DNA of 36,764 nucleotides, taken from Methylobacter sp. (GTDB taxonomy: Bacteria; Pseudomonadota; Gammaproteobacteria; Methylococcales; Methylomonadaceae). The DNA lies in the NCBI GenBank assembly GCA_030653985.1, contig JAURYJ010000076.1:1-36764 (forward strand). The letters are read 5' to 3'. Below are positions 7,193-15,800 of this stretch, piece after piece; position 1 is the first letter of the stretch, and each line of letters starts with the position of its first letter. Position numbers and translations under genes: made by a program. The notes under the pieces are model-generated. The model made no database searches and was not told the origin of the DNA. It was given only the letters and a program-made list of their open reading frames with translations.

Positions 7193-8283
7193 GATGCCCC
7201 GTGCAGGCCTTGTGCAATCACCTGTCTGGCGCGGAACAACACCATTTCCTGCCAGGCCCGATCATCAGGGCAAAAATGACGGCGCATGACTTTACTGTGT
7301 TGCAGACGGGCTTGCTCGTTATCGGCTTGCGCCCACAGTTGATGATCCCGTAGCAAGATTTCGAACAGTTGATCGGTGCTGAAGGTGCCGAATTCCAAGG
7401 TGATGTAGCAACTACGGTCATTCATGATCGCGTGCCAGGCATAATCCAGCAGTCCTGTTTTTGGCACCGAGCTGGACGTGCCCAAAAACGGCAATGCGAC
7501 CGAATCGCCGTACCAGATTTGGGCGCTACGCGTTCCGCCACTGTCCGGCTGATGGTCGCAAATGATTTCTCCGTAGCCGTAAGAACCCAGGCCGGTGTGC
7601 AGGTCGATGACGGCCAAGTCCCGCTGTTGCAGGGCATATTGGCGCATCAGGTCTTCGCAGACCAAGCTGCCGTGTGCGGGCGCTTTACCGCCATAAAAAG
7701 GCCCGGATGGATCGCTGTATTGACCTGCGCTGACCGCTTTTTCCAGCGCCACGCGGCTATGCTGCCGTTCGAATTCGGCAAAGGCGATTTTCCGTTGGGT
7801 GGCATCCGGTAAGTACAGCGCGCCTTTGAGCAAGTCGTAGTCTTTATTCTCAGGTAAAGGCCTGGAAAAATCGACAATATTGCGGTTAAGGTCAACGCCG
7901 TCCGCATCGCAACGCCGCTGCCAGGCATAACCCCATGGCGTCAGCGCATGGATTATCAACACCGCCGTATCGGCCGGAATAACGATTAGGCCGTCGGCAA
8001 TTAACGCCAGCATATCGATCTGTACGGCACTGCCGGTAAAGCCCTCAATGCCGTGCGTTCCGCCGAGTAAAACCAGCACGCGTGACGCATTTTCCGAGCC
8101 GATCCAGACGGTATCGGTGACCAGTTGTTCGCCTTCAGGCCCGACTCCGTCACAAGGATAAGGCAAGTCATGTGTCTGGCAGGATAGTTTTGTGGTGTGC
8201 GCCAGCCAGCGCTGCCGAGCAGCGGCATAACTGCCGGGAAAAACGGCGGTATCGATAGCGGCAAGAGGAAGACAATAAGACAT
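7186..8283 (-). CDS. M14-like metallopeptidase, DUF2817 family
   Basis: A 365-residue protein from the ATG at 8283, chosen because AGGTGA stands properly spaced before it; an in-frame GTG at 8292 overlaps that site. Features of the zinc carboxypeptidase (M14/AspA-like) fold: GGTHGIEGFTG with zinc ligands His77 and Glu80, DLNRN (131-135), DLHTG with the third ligand His229, and LEFGTF with the likely catalytic Glu297. The fold suggests release of a C-terminal amino acid or deacylation of an amino acid; the actual substrate is not known. It has no signal peptide, so is probably cytoplasmic. Its end overlaps the GNAT/C39 gene by seven bases, and it is divergent from the RimK-like ligase gene across about 300 bases. 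Confidence 0.85.
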   Translation of the reverse strand: MSYCLPLAAIDTAVFPGSYAAARQRWLAHTTKLSCQTHDLPYPCDGVGPEGEQLVTDTVWIGSENASRVLVLLGGTHGIEGFTGSAVQIDMLALIADGLIVIPADTAVLIIHALTPWGYAWQRRCDADGVDLNRNIVDFSRPLPENKDYDLLKGALYLPDATQRKIAFAEFERQHSRVALEKAVSAGQYSDPSGPFYGGKAPAHGSLVCEDLMRQYALQQRDLAVIDLHTGLGSYGYGEIICDHQPDSGGTRSAQIWYGDSVALPFLGTSSSVPKTGLLDYAWHAIMNDRSCYITLEFGTFSTDQLFEILLRDHQLWAQADNEQARLQHSKVMRRHFCPDDRAWQEMVLFRARQVIAQGLHGASC

Positions 8284-8590
8284 GATGGTCACCTGAAATT
8301 TTTTTTAGCATAGCCCCAGTGTTTCAATCCACACCCGACCTCTATCCGTCGAGTGATATTATCCGACGGATAGAGGTTGGAGGATTGTTCCTCCCTGTGA
8401 ACAAAGAGGTTACTGAAAAGGATAGCGACGCAGGTGCATCGATGTCAAACGTAAATGATATTCCTGAATGAATAGCTTTCAGACCATCAAGGAAATTTAA
8501 TGCAATACTTTTCCATCCTAAAAAACTCCTTGTGCAAACAACTGACTGGTTCCAGAATTAAGCCTTACCTTACTCTAGGATTTAATCGTT
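8284..8590. other. Divergent intergenic region with repeat insertion
   Basis: It separates the DUF2817/GNAT-C39 operon from the rimK-like gene. About 90 bases are the palindromic repeat at 8321-8409, and a degenerate tail motif lies near 8476-8502. Promoters for both directions should be here, but none could be assigned with confidence. Confidence 0.5.
8321..8409 (+). repeat. GGATTGAAAC-type palindromic repeat, copy 2
   Basis: It begins GTTTCAATCCACACCC, then has a strong hairpin with arms CGACCTCTATCCGTCG and CGACGGATAGAGGTTG around a short loop, then TTGTTCCTCCC and GTGAAC. It is the inverted counterpart of 355-442. The hairpin arms match perfectly apart from one G-T pair. Confidence 0.82.
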
Positions 8591-10072
8591 ATGGCGCGTA
8601 CCCTTTTGGTGGTTGATGATCTTTCCGACTGGAATCCCTATTACCCCAGCGACCAGGTTATCACCTTTGAAACCTATCTTGCGACTGAGCAGGGTGATTC
8701 TTTGCAGCGTGTCCGTATCATCAACCTGTGCGGCAGCTACCGTTATCTGTCCGATGGTTATTATTGTTCCTTGCTGGCCGAAGCCAGAGGCCATCACGTT
8801 ATTCCGTCGGTTAAAGTGCTAAATGACCTGGACAAAAAAGCACTGTACCGGCTACAGCTTGAAGACTTGTCGCAGACCTTGGCGCGGGCATTTAAGGCCA
8901 CCGACAAGGATAAGGAAATCAACCTGTTGAGTTATTTCGGCACCACGCCAGATCCGGCTTTTCAGGACTTTTCCCGGCTGCTGTTTGAGCGCTTTTCCTG
9001 TCCGATTCTGGCAGTAACGCTACGCTACCGGCAGCAATGGGAAATCATTGGCTTAAGGGCGGTGTCGCACCGGCATCTGGATGATGAACAGCAAAGCGTT
9101 TTTGCCGACGCGCTGGATAAATTCAGCAAGAAAGTCTGGCGCAAAGGCCGCGCTCGTAAAGCGGCGCGATTCGATTTAGCGATACTGATTAACCCCGAAG
9201 AAAAATTGCCGCCCAGCAATAGGGGTGCGATAAAAAAGTTTATTAAAATCGGCAGGGAACTGGGCATCGAAGTCGAACTGATAACGCAGCAACATTACGT
9301 GCGTCTACCCGAGTTTGACGGCTTGTTCATCCGCGAAACCACCAACATAGATCACCACACCTACCGTTTTGCCAAAAAGGCCGAGGCCGAGGGCTTGGTC
9401 GTTATCGACGATCCGACGTCGATGCTGCGTTGTACCAATAAAGTTTATCTGGCTGATTTATTCCGCACCCATCGTGTGCCTACGCCCAAAACCTGGCTAT
9501 TGCACAAAGGCAATGCCGCGCACTTGGATAGAGTGGAAGCTGAAGCCGGTTTTCCGGTGGTGATAAAAATCCCGGACGGCTCTTTTTCTCGCGGCATCGT
9601 TAAAGTGCATGACCGCAAAGAGTTGGAACTCAAAGTTGAAGAGCTGTTTCAAAAATCTGCATTGTTGTTGGCGCAGGAATTCCTTTATACCGATTTTGAC
9701 TGGCGCATCGGTATTTTCAACAACAAGGCTTTATATGCGTGCCGCTATTACATGGTTAAGAATCATTGGCAGATATACCGTCACGGCGAAAGCCGAATAG
9801 ATACCGGCAGTTTTGCCACCTTGCCGACTTTTGAGGTTCCCAAAGCCGTGCTGGACGCCGCATTAAAAGCGACCTTGCCGATAGGCAACGGCTTATACGG
9901 CGTGGACGTTAAGGAAAAAGACGGCAAAGGCTATGTGATAGAAGTCAATGACAACCCCAACATCGACAGCGGCGTTGAAGATAAATATCTGGGCGATGAG
10001 CTGTACCGGTTGATTATGACCGAACTGCTGCGGCGCATGGAAAATCGCAGTAAAGGGATGTTGACGCTGTAG
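8591..10072 (+). CDS. RimK-like ATP-grasp amide ligase with RLAN-type N-terminus
   Basis: A 493-residue protein, far longer than RimK (about 300). The first about 200 residues match the RimK-like ATP-grasp N-terminal (RLAN) type by their opening (TLLVVDDLSDWNPYYPS) and position. The ATP-grasp core occupies about 265-485: nucleotide-binding Lys in VVIKIPDGSFSRG (323-335), AQEFLYTDFDWRIGIF (361-376) and the metal-binding EVNDNPNIDSG (451-461). RimK-type enzymes join an amino acid, typically glutamate, to a carboxylate via an acylphosphate. RLAN-type ligases are reported beside GNAT-peptidase fusions and carboxypeptidase-like proteins, which is the arrangement here; their product is not established. 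Start ATG at 8591 with AGGA ten bases before. Confidence 0.88.
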   Translation: MARTLLVVDDLSDWNPYYPSDQVITFETYLATEQGDSLQRVRIINLCGSYRYLSDGYYCSLLAEARGHHVIPSVKVLNDLDKKALYRLQLEDLSQTLARAFKATDKDKEINLLSYFGTTPDPAFQDFSRLLFERFSCPILAVTLRYRQQWEIIGLRAVSHRHLDDEQQSVFADALDKFSKKVWRKGRARKAARFDLAILINPEEKLPPSNRGAIKKFIKIGRELGIEVELITQQHYVRLPEFDGLFIRETTNIDHHTYRFAKKAEAEGLVVIDDPTSMLRCTNKVYLADLFRTHRVPTPKTWLLHKGNAAHLDRVEAEAGFPVVIKIPDGSFSRGIVKVHDRKELELKVEELFQKSALLLAQEFLYTDFDWRIGIFNNKALYACRYYMVKNHWQIYRHGESRIDTGSFATLPTFEVPKAVLDAALKATLPIGNGLYGVDVKEKDGKGYVIEVNDNPNIDSGVEDKYLGDELYRLIMTELLRRMENRSKGMLTL

Positions 10073-10115
10073 GTTTAATCGTAATCCGTAGTGCCTCATC
10101 GCATTTCAATAATGT

Positions 10116-10141
10116 TATACTCTTGTTGAATATTTCAACAA
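10116..10141 (+). promoter_or_regulatory. vapBC promoter and palindromic operator
   Basis: An extended -10 box TGTTATACT (10113-10121) is followed at once by a perfect palindrome TTGTTGAATATTTCAACAA (10123-10141), which would cover the transcription start. The antitoxin starts at 10154. This fits autoregulation by a VapBC complex; binding itself is inferred. Confidence 0.65.
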
Positions 10142-10153
10142 CCGAGCGACATC

Positions 10154-10387
10154 ATGGCTACTGTAAACTTTAGCGTACCCGATGACATCAGGCAGGAATT
10201 CAACCAGCTGTTTGAAAAGGAAAACAAAAGTGCAATCTTAACCCGATTGATGCAACAGGCGATTGAAGAGAGAAAACAACAGCAACGTCGCCAGCTGGCT
10301 ATCGATAAAATCCTGCAATTAAGAACCACGCAAGCGCCCGTTTCAGCGGCGGATATTGAGCAGGCAAGGGAAGAATTGCGCAGATGA
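10154..10387 (+). CDS. vapB: VapB-type antitoxin
   Basis: A 77-residue protein. The first strand ATVNFSVPDD and the following helices (about 11-45) fit a ribbon-helix-helix DNA-binding domain, and a charged, Gln/Arg-rich C-terminal tail would wrap the toxin. It overlaps the toxin gene by four bases (ATGA), the usual arrangement for antitoxin first. A perfect palindrome lies just upstream of the gene. Assignment as VapB rests mainly on the PIN partner. Confidence 0.8.
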   Translation: MATVNFSVPDDIRQEFNQLFEKENKSAILTRLMQQAIEERKQQQRRQLAIDKILQLRTTQAPVSAADIEQAREELRR

Positions 10388-10815
10388 TTGTAGTGGTTGA
10401 TGCCGGCGTCAGCATTAAATGGTTTTTTCCGGCCTCAGCAGAGGAACAGGACACCGAGCAGGCGGTTTCTGTGCTGAGGCAAGTTCAATCCGGTCAGGTA
10501 ACGCTGGTGCAACCCGCACACTGGTTGCCGGAAGTGGTTGCCGTCATTACCCGCATCCGCCCGGAAATCGCAGAGCTAGCCATTGATTATTTGAGTGCTA
10601 TGGAAGTAAAAGCACAGCAGGATACCGATATTTTAAAAACCGCCTCTCGTCTTTCCCAGCAATTTTCTCATCATTTATTTGATACCCTTTATCACGCCTT
10701 GGCTATTCATCTGAATGCCGTGTTTGTAACCGCTGATGAAAAATATTACCGCAAAGCTGAAACGATGGGATGTATTCAGTTGTTGAGTGATTGGCGGTAC
10801 AGTAGATTGGGTTAG
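10384..10815 (+). CDS. vapC: VapC-type PIN-domain toxin
   Basis: A 143-residue PIN-domain ribonuclease with the acidic residues expected of the active site: Asp6 (VVVDAGVS), Glu50 (LPEVVAV), Asp100 (LFDTLYHALA) and Asp118 (VTADEKYY). VapC toxins cleave tRNA or rRNA when not bound by the antitoxin; the target here is unknown. The last codons (SRLG and the stop) are encoded by the left arm of a palindromic repeat at 10802-10852, so the native C-terminus may have been replaced. Confidence 0.88.
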   Translation: MIVVVDAGVSIKWFFPASAEEQDTEQAVSVLRQVQSGQVTLVQPAHWLPEVVAVITRIRPEIAELAIDYLSAMEVKAQQDTDILKTASRLSQQFSHHLFDTLYHALAIHLNAVFVTADEKYYRKAETMGCIQLLSDWRYSRLG

Positions 10816-10852
10816 GCGGTAGTGTACCCAACATTTGCCTAACCCAGTCTAC
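10802..10852. repeat. Palindromic repeat overlapping the vapC stop
   Basis: Arms GTAGATTGGGTTAGGC (10802-10817) and GCCTAACCCAGTCTAC (10837-10852) pair with one mismatch. The left arm carries the vapC stop codon (10813-10815). This style of repeat is common between genes in gammaproteobacteria. Confidence 0.8.
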
Positions 10853-10898
10853 GGGCTAATTAATGACTTGTTAGTACCTAAAACTTATCTTCAACCAA

Positions 10899-11552
10899 AT
10901 GTTCATGAAAGAGACAATGACAATTCAGCAAGCAATACGAGATCTTGCTCTCGACTACTCACATCGACTTCTAACTGCAATTGATAGTAGAACAGAAGAA
11001 ATGCTTGCTGATGATGTATCGCACTATTTGATATACAGGGTTCTGGGCGTTTCTTTTTCTGAAGGACAGAAAATAGATTTGTATCAAAACAAGGGTCGAT
11101 TTCTTTACAAATACGCAGGGTCTTTCCTTGAGCAAGCAACAAAAAAATGCTTTGAGTACACATTTCCAGAGTCAGGAAGCATTAAAATTCCAAACACAAT
11201 AGGTCTAAGACCCAAAACATTTGAAATTGATTGTTTAGTTGGGGATGATGCTTTGGAAATAAAATGGAGGGATGCAACCACTGATGGTGACCACATCACA
11301 AAAGAACACACCAGAATTCAAGTTATAGCAGACGCAGGCTATACTCCAATTCGTGTCATGTTTTACTATCCCAATCGCCAGCAGGCTATGCGAATTCAAA
11401 AAACACTAGAAACCCTTTATAAGGGAATTGGTGGGCACTATCACTATGGAGATGGAGCATGGGAATACGTGCGCGAAAGAACAGGCGTAGACTTGAAGGC
11501 AATTTTTGAGCAAATTGCAAATGAGCGGGTTCCACAAGAGGCGCAGGTCTAA
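10899..11552 (+). CDS. Type II restriction endonuclease, ApaLI-like
   Basis: A 217-residue protein with a PD-(D/E)xK nuclease core: Asp111 in FEIDCLVGDDA and Glu120-x-Lys122 in LEIKWRDATTDGDH. The stretch KWRDATTDGDHITKEHTRI resembles the ApaLI family (GTGCAC cutters), from memory and without alignment. The start is uncertain: ATGs at 10899, 10905 and 10917; only the last has a purine-rich sequence (AAAGAG) close before it. It ends one base before the methyltransferase start, so the two form an operon. Base composition and codon use (many AAA, ATT, TTA) are more AT-rich than in the flanking genes, suggesting transfer. Confidence 0.7.
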   Translation: MFMKETMTIQQAIRDLALDYSHRLLTAIDSRTEEMLADDVSHYLIYRVLGVSFSEGQKIDLYQNKGRFLYKYAGSFLEQATKKCFEYTFPESGSIKIPNTIGLRPKTFEIDCLVGDDALEIKWRDATTDGDHITKEHTRIQVIADAGYTPIRVMFYYPNRQQAMRIQKTLETLYKGIGGHYHYGDGAWEYVRERTGVDLKAIFEQIANERVPQEAQV

Positions 11553-11553
11553 A

Positions 11554-12786
11554 ATGCAAGAGATATATTTAGGCGACTGCCTAGACATCATGAAAGGGTT
11601 AAAAGATAGTTCCATTGATATGATTTATCTTGACCCGCCATTCTTTACGAATAAAAGACATAGTTTAAGTTCTCGGGATAGGAAGTCACATTATAGTTTT
11701 AATGATATATGGGATAGTCATAAAATCTATTCTGAATTTATATTGGCTCGTTTAATAGAATCGAAGCGAATTCTTAAAGATACTGGGAGCATATTTATAC
11801 ACTGTGACAAATCTGCTAACCACATTCTTAGACTCGTTGGCGAAGAGGTTTTTGGTGAAGAAAATTTTCTTTCTGAAATTATTTGGTTTTATAAACGGTG
11901 GTCAAATTCTTCAAACAACCTTACTCCTAATCATCAGAGTATTTTGTTTTTCTCTAAAACAAAGCAATATAAGTTTAATAAAATATATACTGATTATTCT
12001 GAGACGACCAACATTGATCAGATATTGCAAAAAAGATCACGAGATGAGCATGGGAAGGCTATTTATGCAAGAGATGTTGACGGAAGTATAATTTCCTCTG
12101 ATGAAAAGAAGGGTGTCCCTCTGAATGATGTGTGGGAAATTCCTTTTTTGAACCCGAAAGCAAAAGAGCGGACTGGATACCCTACACAGAAACCTATTTT
12201 GTTACTTGATAGGGTTATTGAAATCTCGACTAATGTGGGTGATATAGTTCTTGATCCATTTTGTGGTAGTGGTACTACGTTAGTTTCAGCAAAATTAAAA
12301 GGCAGAAAGTTTGTGGGGATAGATGTTTCACAAGAAGCTGTTGATCTAACAAAATCACGCCTTGAGACTTTAGTAAAAACCGAATCCGCATTATTAAATA
12401 AGGGTCGATTGTCTTATATAAACGCAGATGAAAAGTCATTGGCAATTTTATCAGGCCTTGATATTTTGCCTGTTCACCGCAATGCAGGGATAGATGCAAT
12501 TTTGAAAAGAAATTATTTATTAAAGCCCGTTCCAATAAGGGTGCAACGCGAGCATGAAACGCTTTCAGAAGCGGTTGGAAAATTATCAGCTGCTGCCAAA
12601 AGAAAAGGTGCCGAGATTGCTTTTCTGGTTGCAACAAATACAGTGCAGGATTTATTTGATTTTAAAGTTGAAAATTGCATTGTAAAAATAATTAATTCAC
12701 CTGCACTTGAGATTAATGCCATTATTGAGCAGCAAGGTCAGGCTAACAAGCAGCTTAACACGAATATACTAACGCGCACCGGTTAG
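11554..12786 (+). CDS. DNA adenine methyltransferase (beta class) of the RM system
   Basis: A 410-residue protein from the ATG at 11554; earlier in-frame TTG at 11506 would overlap the nuclease gene and add an unrelated tail. The catalytic motif DPPF (27-30) precedes the AdoMet-binding motif DPFCGSGTT (234-242), the beta-class order; TQKP (211-214) is typical. DPPF suggests N6-adenine methylation, protecting the host from the upstream endonuclease. Residues about 300-395 are an extra C-terminal region with GIDAILK (312-318) and VPIRVQREHETLSEAV (326-341), not part of the core fold. It is AT-rich like the nuclease gene. Confidence 0.88.
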   Translation: MQEIYLGDCLDIMKGLKDSSIDMIYLDPPFFTNKRHSLSSRDRKSHYSFNDIWDSHKIYSEFILARLIESKRILKDTGSIFIHCDKSANHILRLVGEEVFGEENFLSEIIWFYKRWSNSSNNLTPNHQSILFFSKTKQYKFNKIYTDYSETTNIDQILQKRSRDEHGKAIYARDVDGSIISSDEKKGVPLNDVWEIPFLNPKAKERTGYPTQKPILLLDRVIEISTNVGDIVLDPFCGSGTTLVSAKLKGRKFVGIDVSQEAVDLTKSRLETLVKTESALLNKGRLSYINADEKSLAILSGLDILPVHRNAGIDAILKRNYLLKPVPIRVQREHETLSEAVGKLSAAAKRKGAEIAFLVATNTVQDLFDFKVENCIVKIINSPALEINAIIEQQGQANKQLNTNILTRTG

Positions 12787-12821
12787 GGCAACGTTCAAAA
12801 TAGATATTTGCTGATTAACCC

Positions 12822-15800
12822 ATGCTAGCCACACTCGTCCGCTTCTCCATCCGTTTTTACGGCATCGTCATCGCGCTTGCGGTATTGATCCTGCTCTACG
12901 GCAGTTACCGCTTTGCCACGGCGGGCCTGGATATTTTTCCGGAATTTTCCCCCAAGCAGGTCATCATCCAAACCGAATCGCCCGGCCTTTCTTCGGAGCA
13001 GGTTGAAGTGCTGGTGACCCAGCAAATCGAAACGGCGATCAGCGGCTTGATCGGCATGAAATCGGTGCGCTCGGAATCCATTCAGGGTCTGTCGATTATT
13101 ACCGCGACTTTTGTCGAAGACAGCGATGTGTACCGCAATCGCCAGTTGATCAGCGAGCGCTTGACCACGCTATCGGGCCTGCTGCCGCTGGGCATTACGC
13201 CGATGGCGATACCGCTGTCCTCGTCTTCGGCGACGGTGTTGACCATCGGCTTAAACAAGGACGACCAAACCGATTTGATGGCTTTGCGCAGTCTGGTCGA
13301 CTGGACGATAGTACCGCGCTTGAAAGCTGTTCCGGGCGTTGCCGATGTCAACGTGTTCGGCGGCGATATTCAGCAATTGCAAATTCAGGTCGATCCGCTG
13401 CAACTGCATCGCTTTAGCCTGACGCTGGAGGATATTATTTTGGCCGCCTCAAAGGCCGGAAACATTCAGGGCGGCGGTTTTATCGAAAACAACAACCAGC
13501 GTTTCACCTTGCAGGTGACGGGGCAGCCCGCCACGCCGGAACAATTCGCCAAGATTATTGTCAAGCGGGATCAGGGGCGTAACGTGACGTTGGGCGAAGT
13601 CACTACGATTGGCTATGCGCCGGAGCCACCGATTGGCGCGGCGCAGATTATGGGCAAGCCTGGCATCGTGATGATGGTGATCGGCCAATACGGGGCCAAT
13701 ACCTTGTCGGTGTCCAGGCAGGTTGAGCAGACGCTGCACGAGTTTGAGCCTATTTTCAACAAACAGGCGATTAATTTTTACTCGCATCTGTTCCGGCCTG
13801 CCGATTATATCGAACGCTCGCTGAGCAATTTGTCCGGGCATTTGCTGATCGGCGGCTTGTTCGTGCTGATTATCCTGTACCTGTTTTTGTTCAATTTCCG
13901 CACCGCGTTTATCTCCGCGCTGGCGATTCCGGTGTCTTTGGTCGGCGCGGTGATCGTGCTGCTGGAAAGCGGAGTTAATCTCAATATCATGGTGTTGGGC
14001 GGGCTGGCTATCGCGTTGGGCGAGGTGGTTGACGATGCGATTATCGATACCGAAAACATTTTCCGGCGTTTGCGCGAGAATCGTTTGTTAGTCCGGTCGC
14101 TACCGGTTGCTGGCGTAGTTTATAGCGCCTCGCTGGAGGTGCGCAGCTCCGTGGTTTACGCCAGCTTTATCGTCGCGCTGGTTTTTGTGCCGCTGTTGAC
14201 CTTGAACGGCGTTGCTGGACGCTTGTTTGCGCCGTTGGGATATTCCTACATTCTGGCGATATTAATGTCGCTGCTGGTGGCGCTGACCTTAACACCGGCG
14301 CTGTGCTATGCGTTGCTGGGCAATGCCGGCTTCGCTAATGACGATCCGCCGCTGATCAGGCGCATCAAACCGCATTACAAGAACTTGCTCAGTAGGGTTT
14401 CCAGACATTTCAAGCCGGTGCTTATCGGCAGCGTTATTGTTTGCCTGTCGGGCTTGCTGGCGTTTTTCAGCCTGGACAGCAAATTCCTGCCCGAATTGCG
14501 CGAAGGCCATTATATCGTCCATACCACCAGCATTCCCGGCACGGCGTTGCAGGAATCGATCAGAATCGGCAGCAAGCTGACCGAACAGTTTATGACTATT
14601 CCCGGCATACAATCGGTATCGCAATGGGCGGGTAGGGCAGAGCGGGGTGCGGATACTTACGGCAGCCATTACAGCGAGTATGAAGTACGGCTGGAGCCGA
14701 TGTCGGGCGCGGAGCAACAGCAGATAAAAGACAGGCTGCGGGCGATTCTGGTCGGTTTCCCCGGTATTTTGTTTGAAGTTAATACTTTTTTAACGGAACG
14801 GGTCGATGAAACCATTTCCGGCTACACCTCGCCGGTGGTGGTTAATATTTATGGCAATGACCTGAATAAGCTGGACGCCAAAGCGCAGGCGGTCGCCGAT
14901 ATTATGCGCGACATAGACGGTGCTACCGATGTGCAGTTGCGCTCGCCGCCCGGTACGCCGTTGCTGCAAGTTGTGTTGAATCTCGACCAGCTCAGCTTCT
15001 GGGGCGTGTTGCACGCCCAGATTGTCGATACAGTGCAGGCCGCTTACGAAACCCGGGTGGTCGGCAAAAACATTCAGGGCAATAAAATCTATAACGTCGC
15101 GGTGACCTTGACGCCGGAACTGAGACAGCAGCCTGAATCGATAGCTAAGTTGCCGATCAGGACGCAGGACGGCACGATAATTACGCTGCAGCAGGTCGTC
15201 GACATTAGCCATGCGGCCAGTCGTTACAATATCCTGCATCAAGGTTCGCAGCGGCGGCAAACCGTGACCGGCAATGTAATCGACCGGGATATGGATGCTT
15301 TTGTCGAGGAGCTTAAAGCGCGGGTATTAAAAGAGATTCCCTTCTCGGCGGATAGCTATCCCGAGTTCACCGGCGCGGCAATTGAACAGGCGCAGGCGCG
15401 GAAAGAGTTAATCCTGCATTCGTTGCTGGCCGGAGCCGGGGTGCTGATTTTTATTTATATCGCCATCGGCAGTATCCGGCACATGTTGCTGACGCTCGCC
15501 AATCTTCCATTTGCGCTGATCGGCGGGGTTGCCGCCGTGGTGTTGACCGGGGCAACCTTGTCGGTCGGTTCTGTCGTCGGCTTTGTGACGCTGTTCGGCA
15601 TTACCGTGCGCAACAGCATCATGCTGCTATCGCATTATCGCCATCTGGTCGAAGTTGAAGGCAAGAGCTGGAATTTGGACACCGCCGTGCTGGGTGCTCA
15701 GGAACGCTTGCCGTCAATCCTGATGACTGCGCTGGTCACCGCGCTGGCGATGTTTCCCCTCGCCTTCAACAGTGACAATCCGGGACGTGAAATTATGGGG

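Noticed and set aside
14289..14717. 142-residue minus-strand ORF in the RND gene
   Set aside because: Antisense shadow of a well-conserved pump; composition is Arg/Gln-rich, as typical for shadows.
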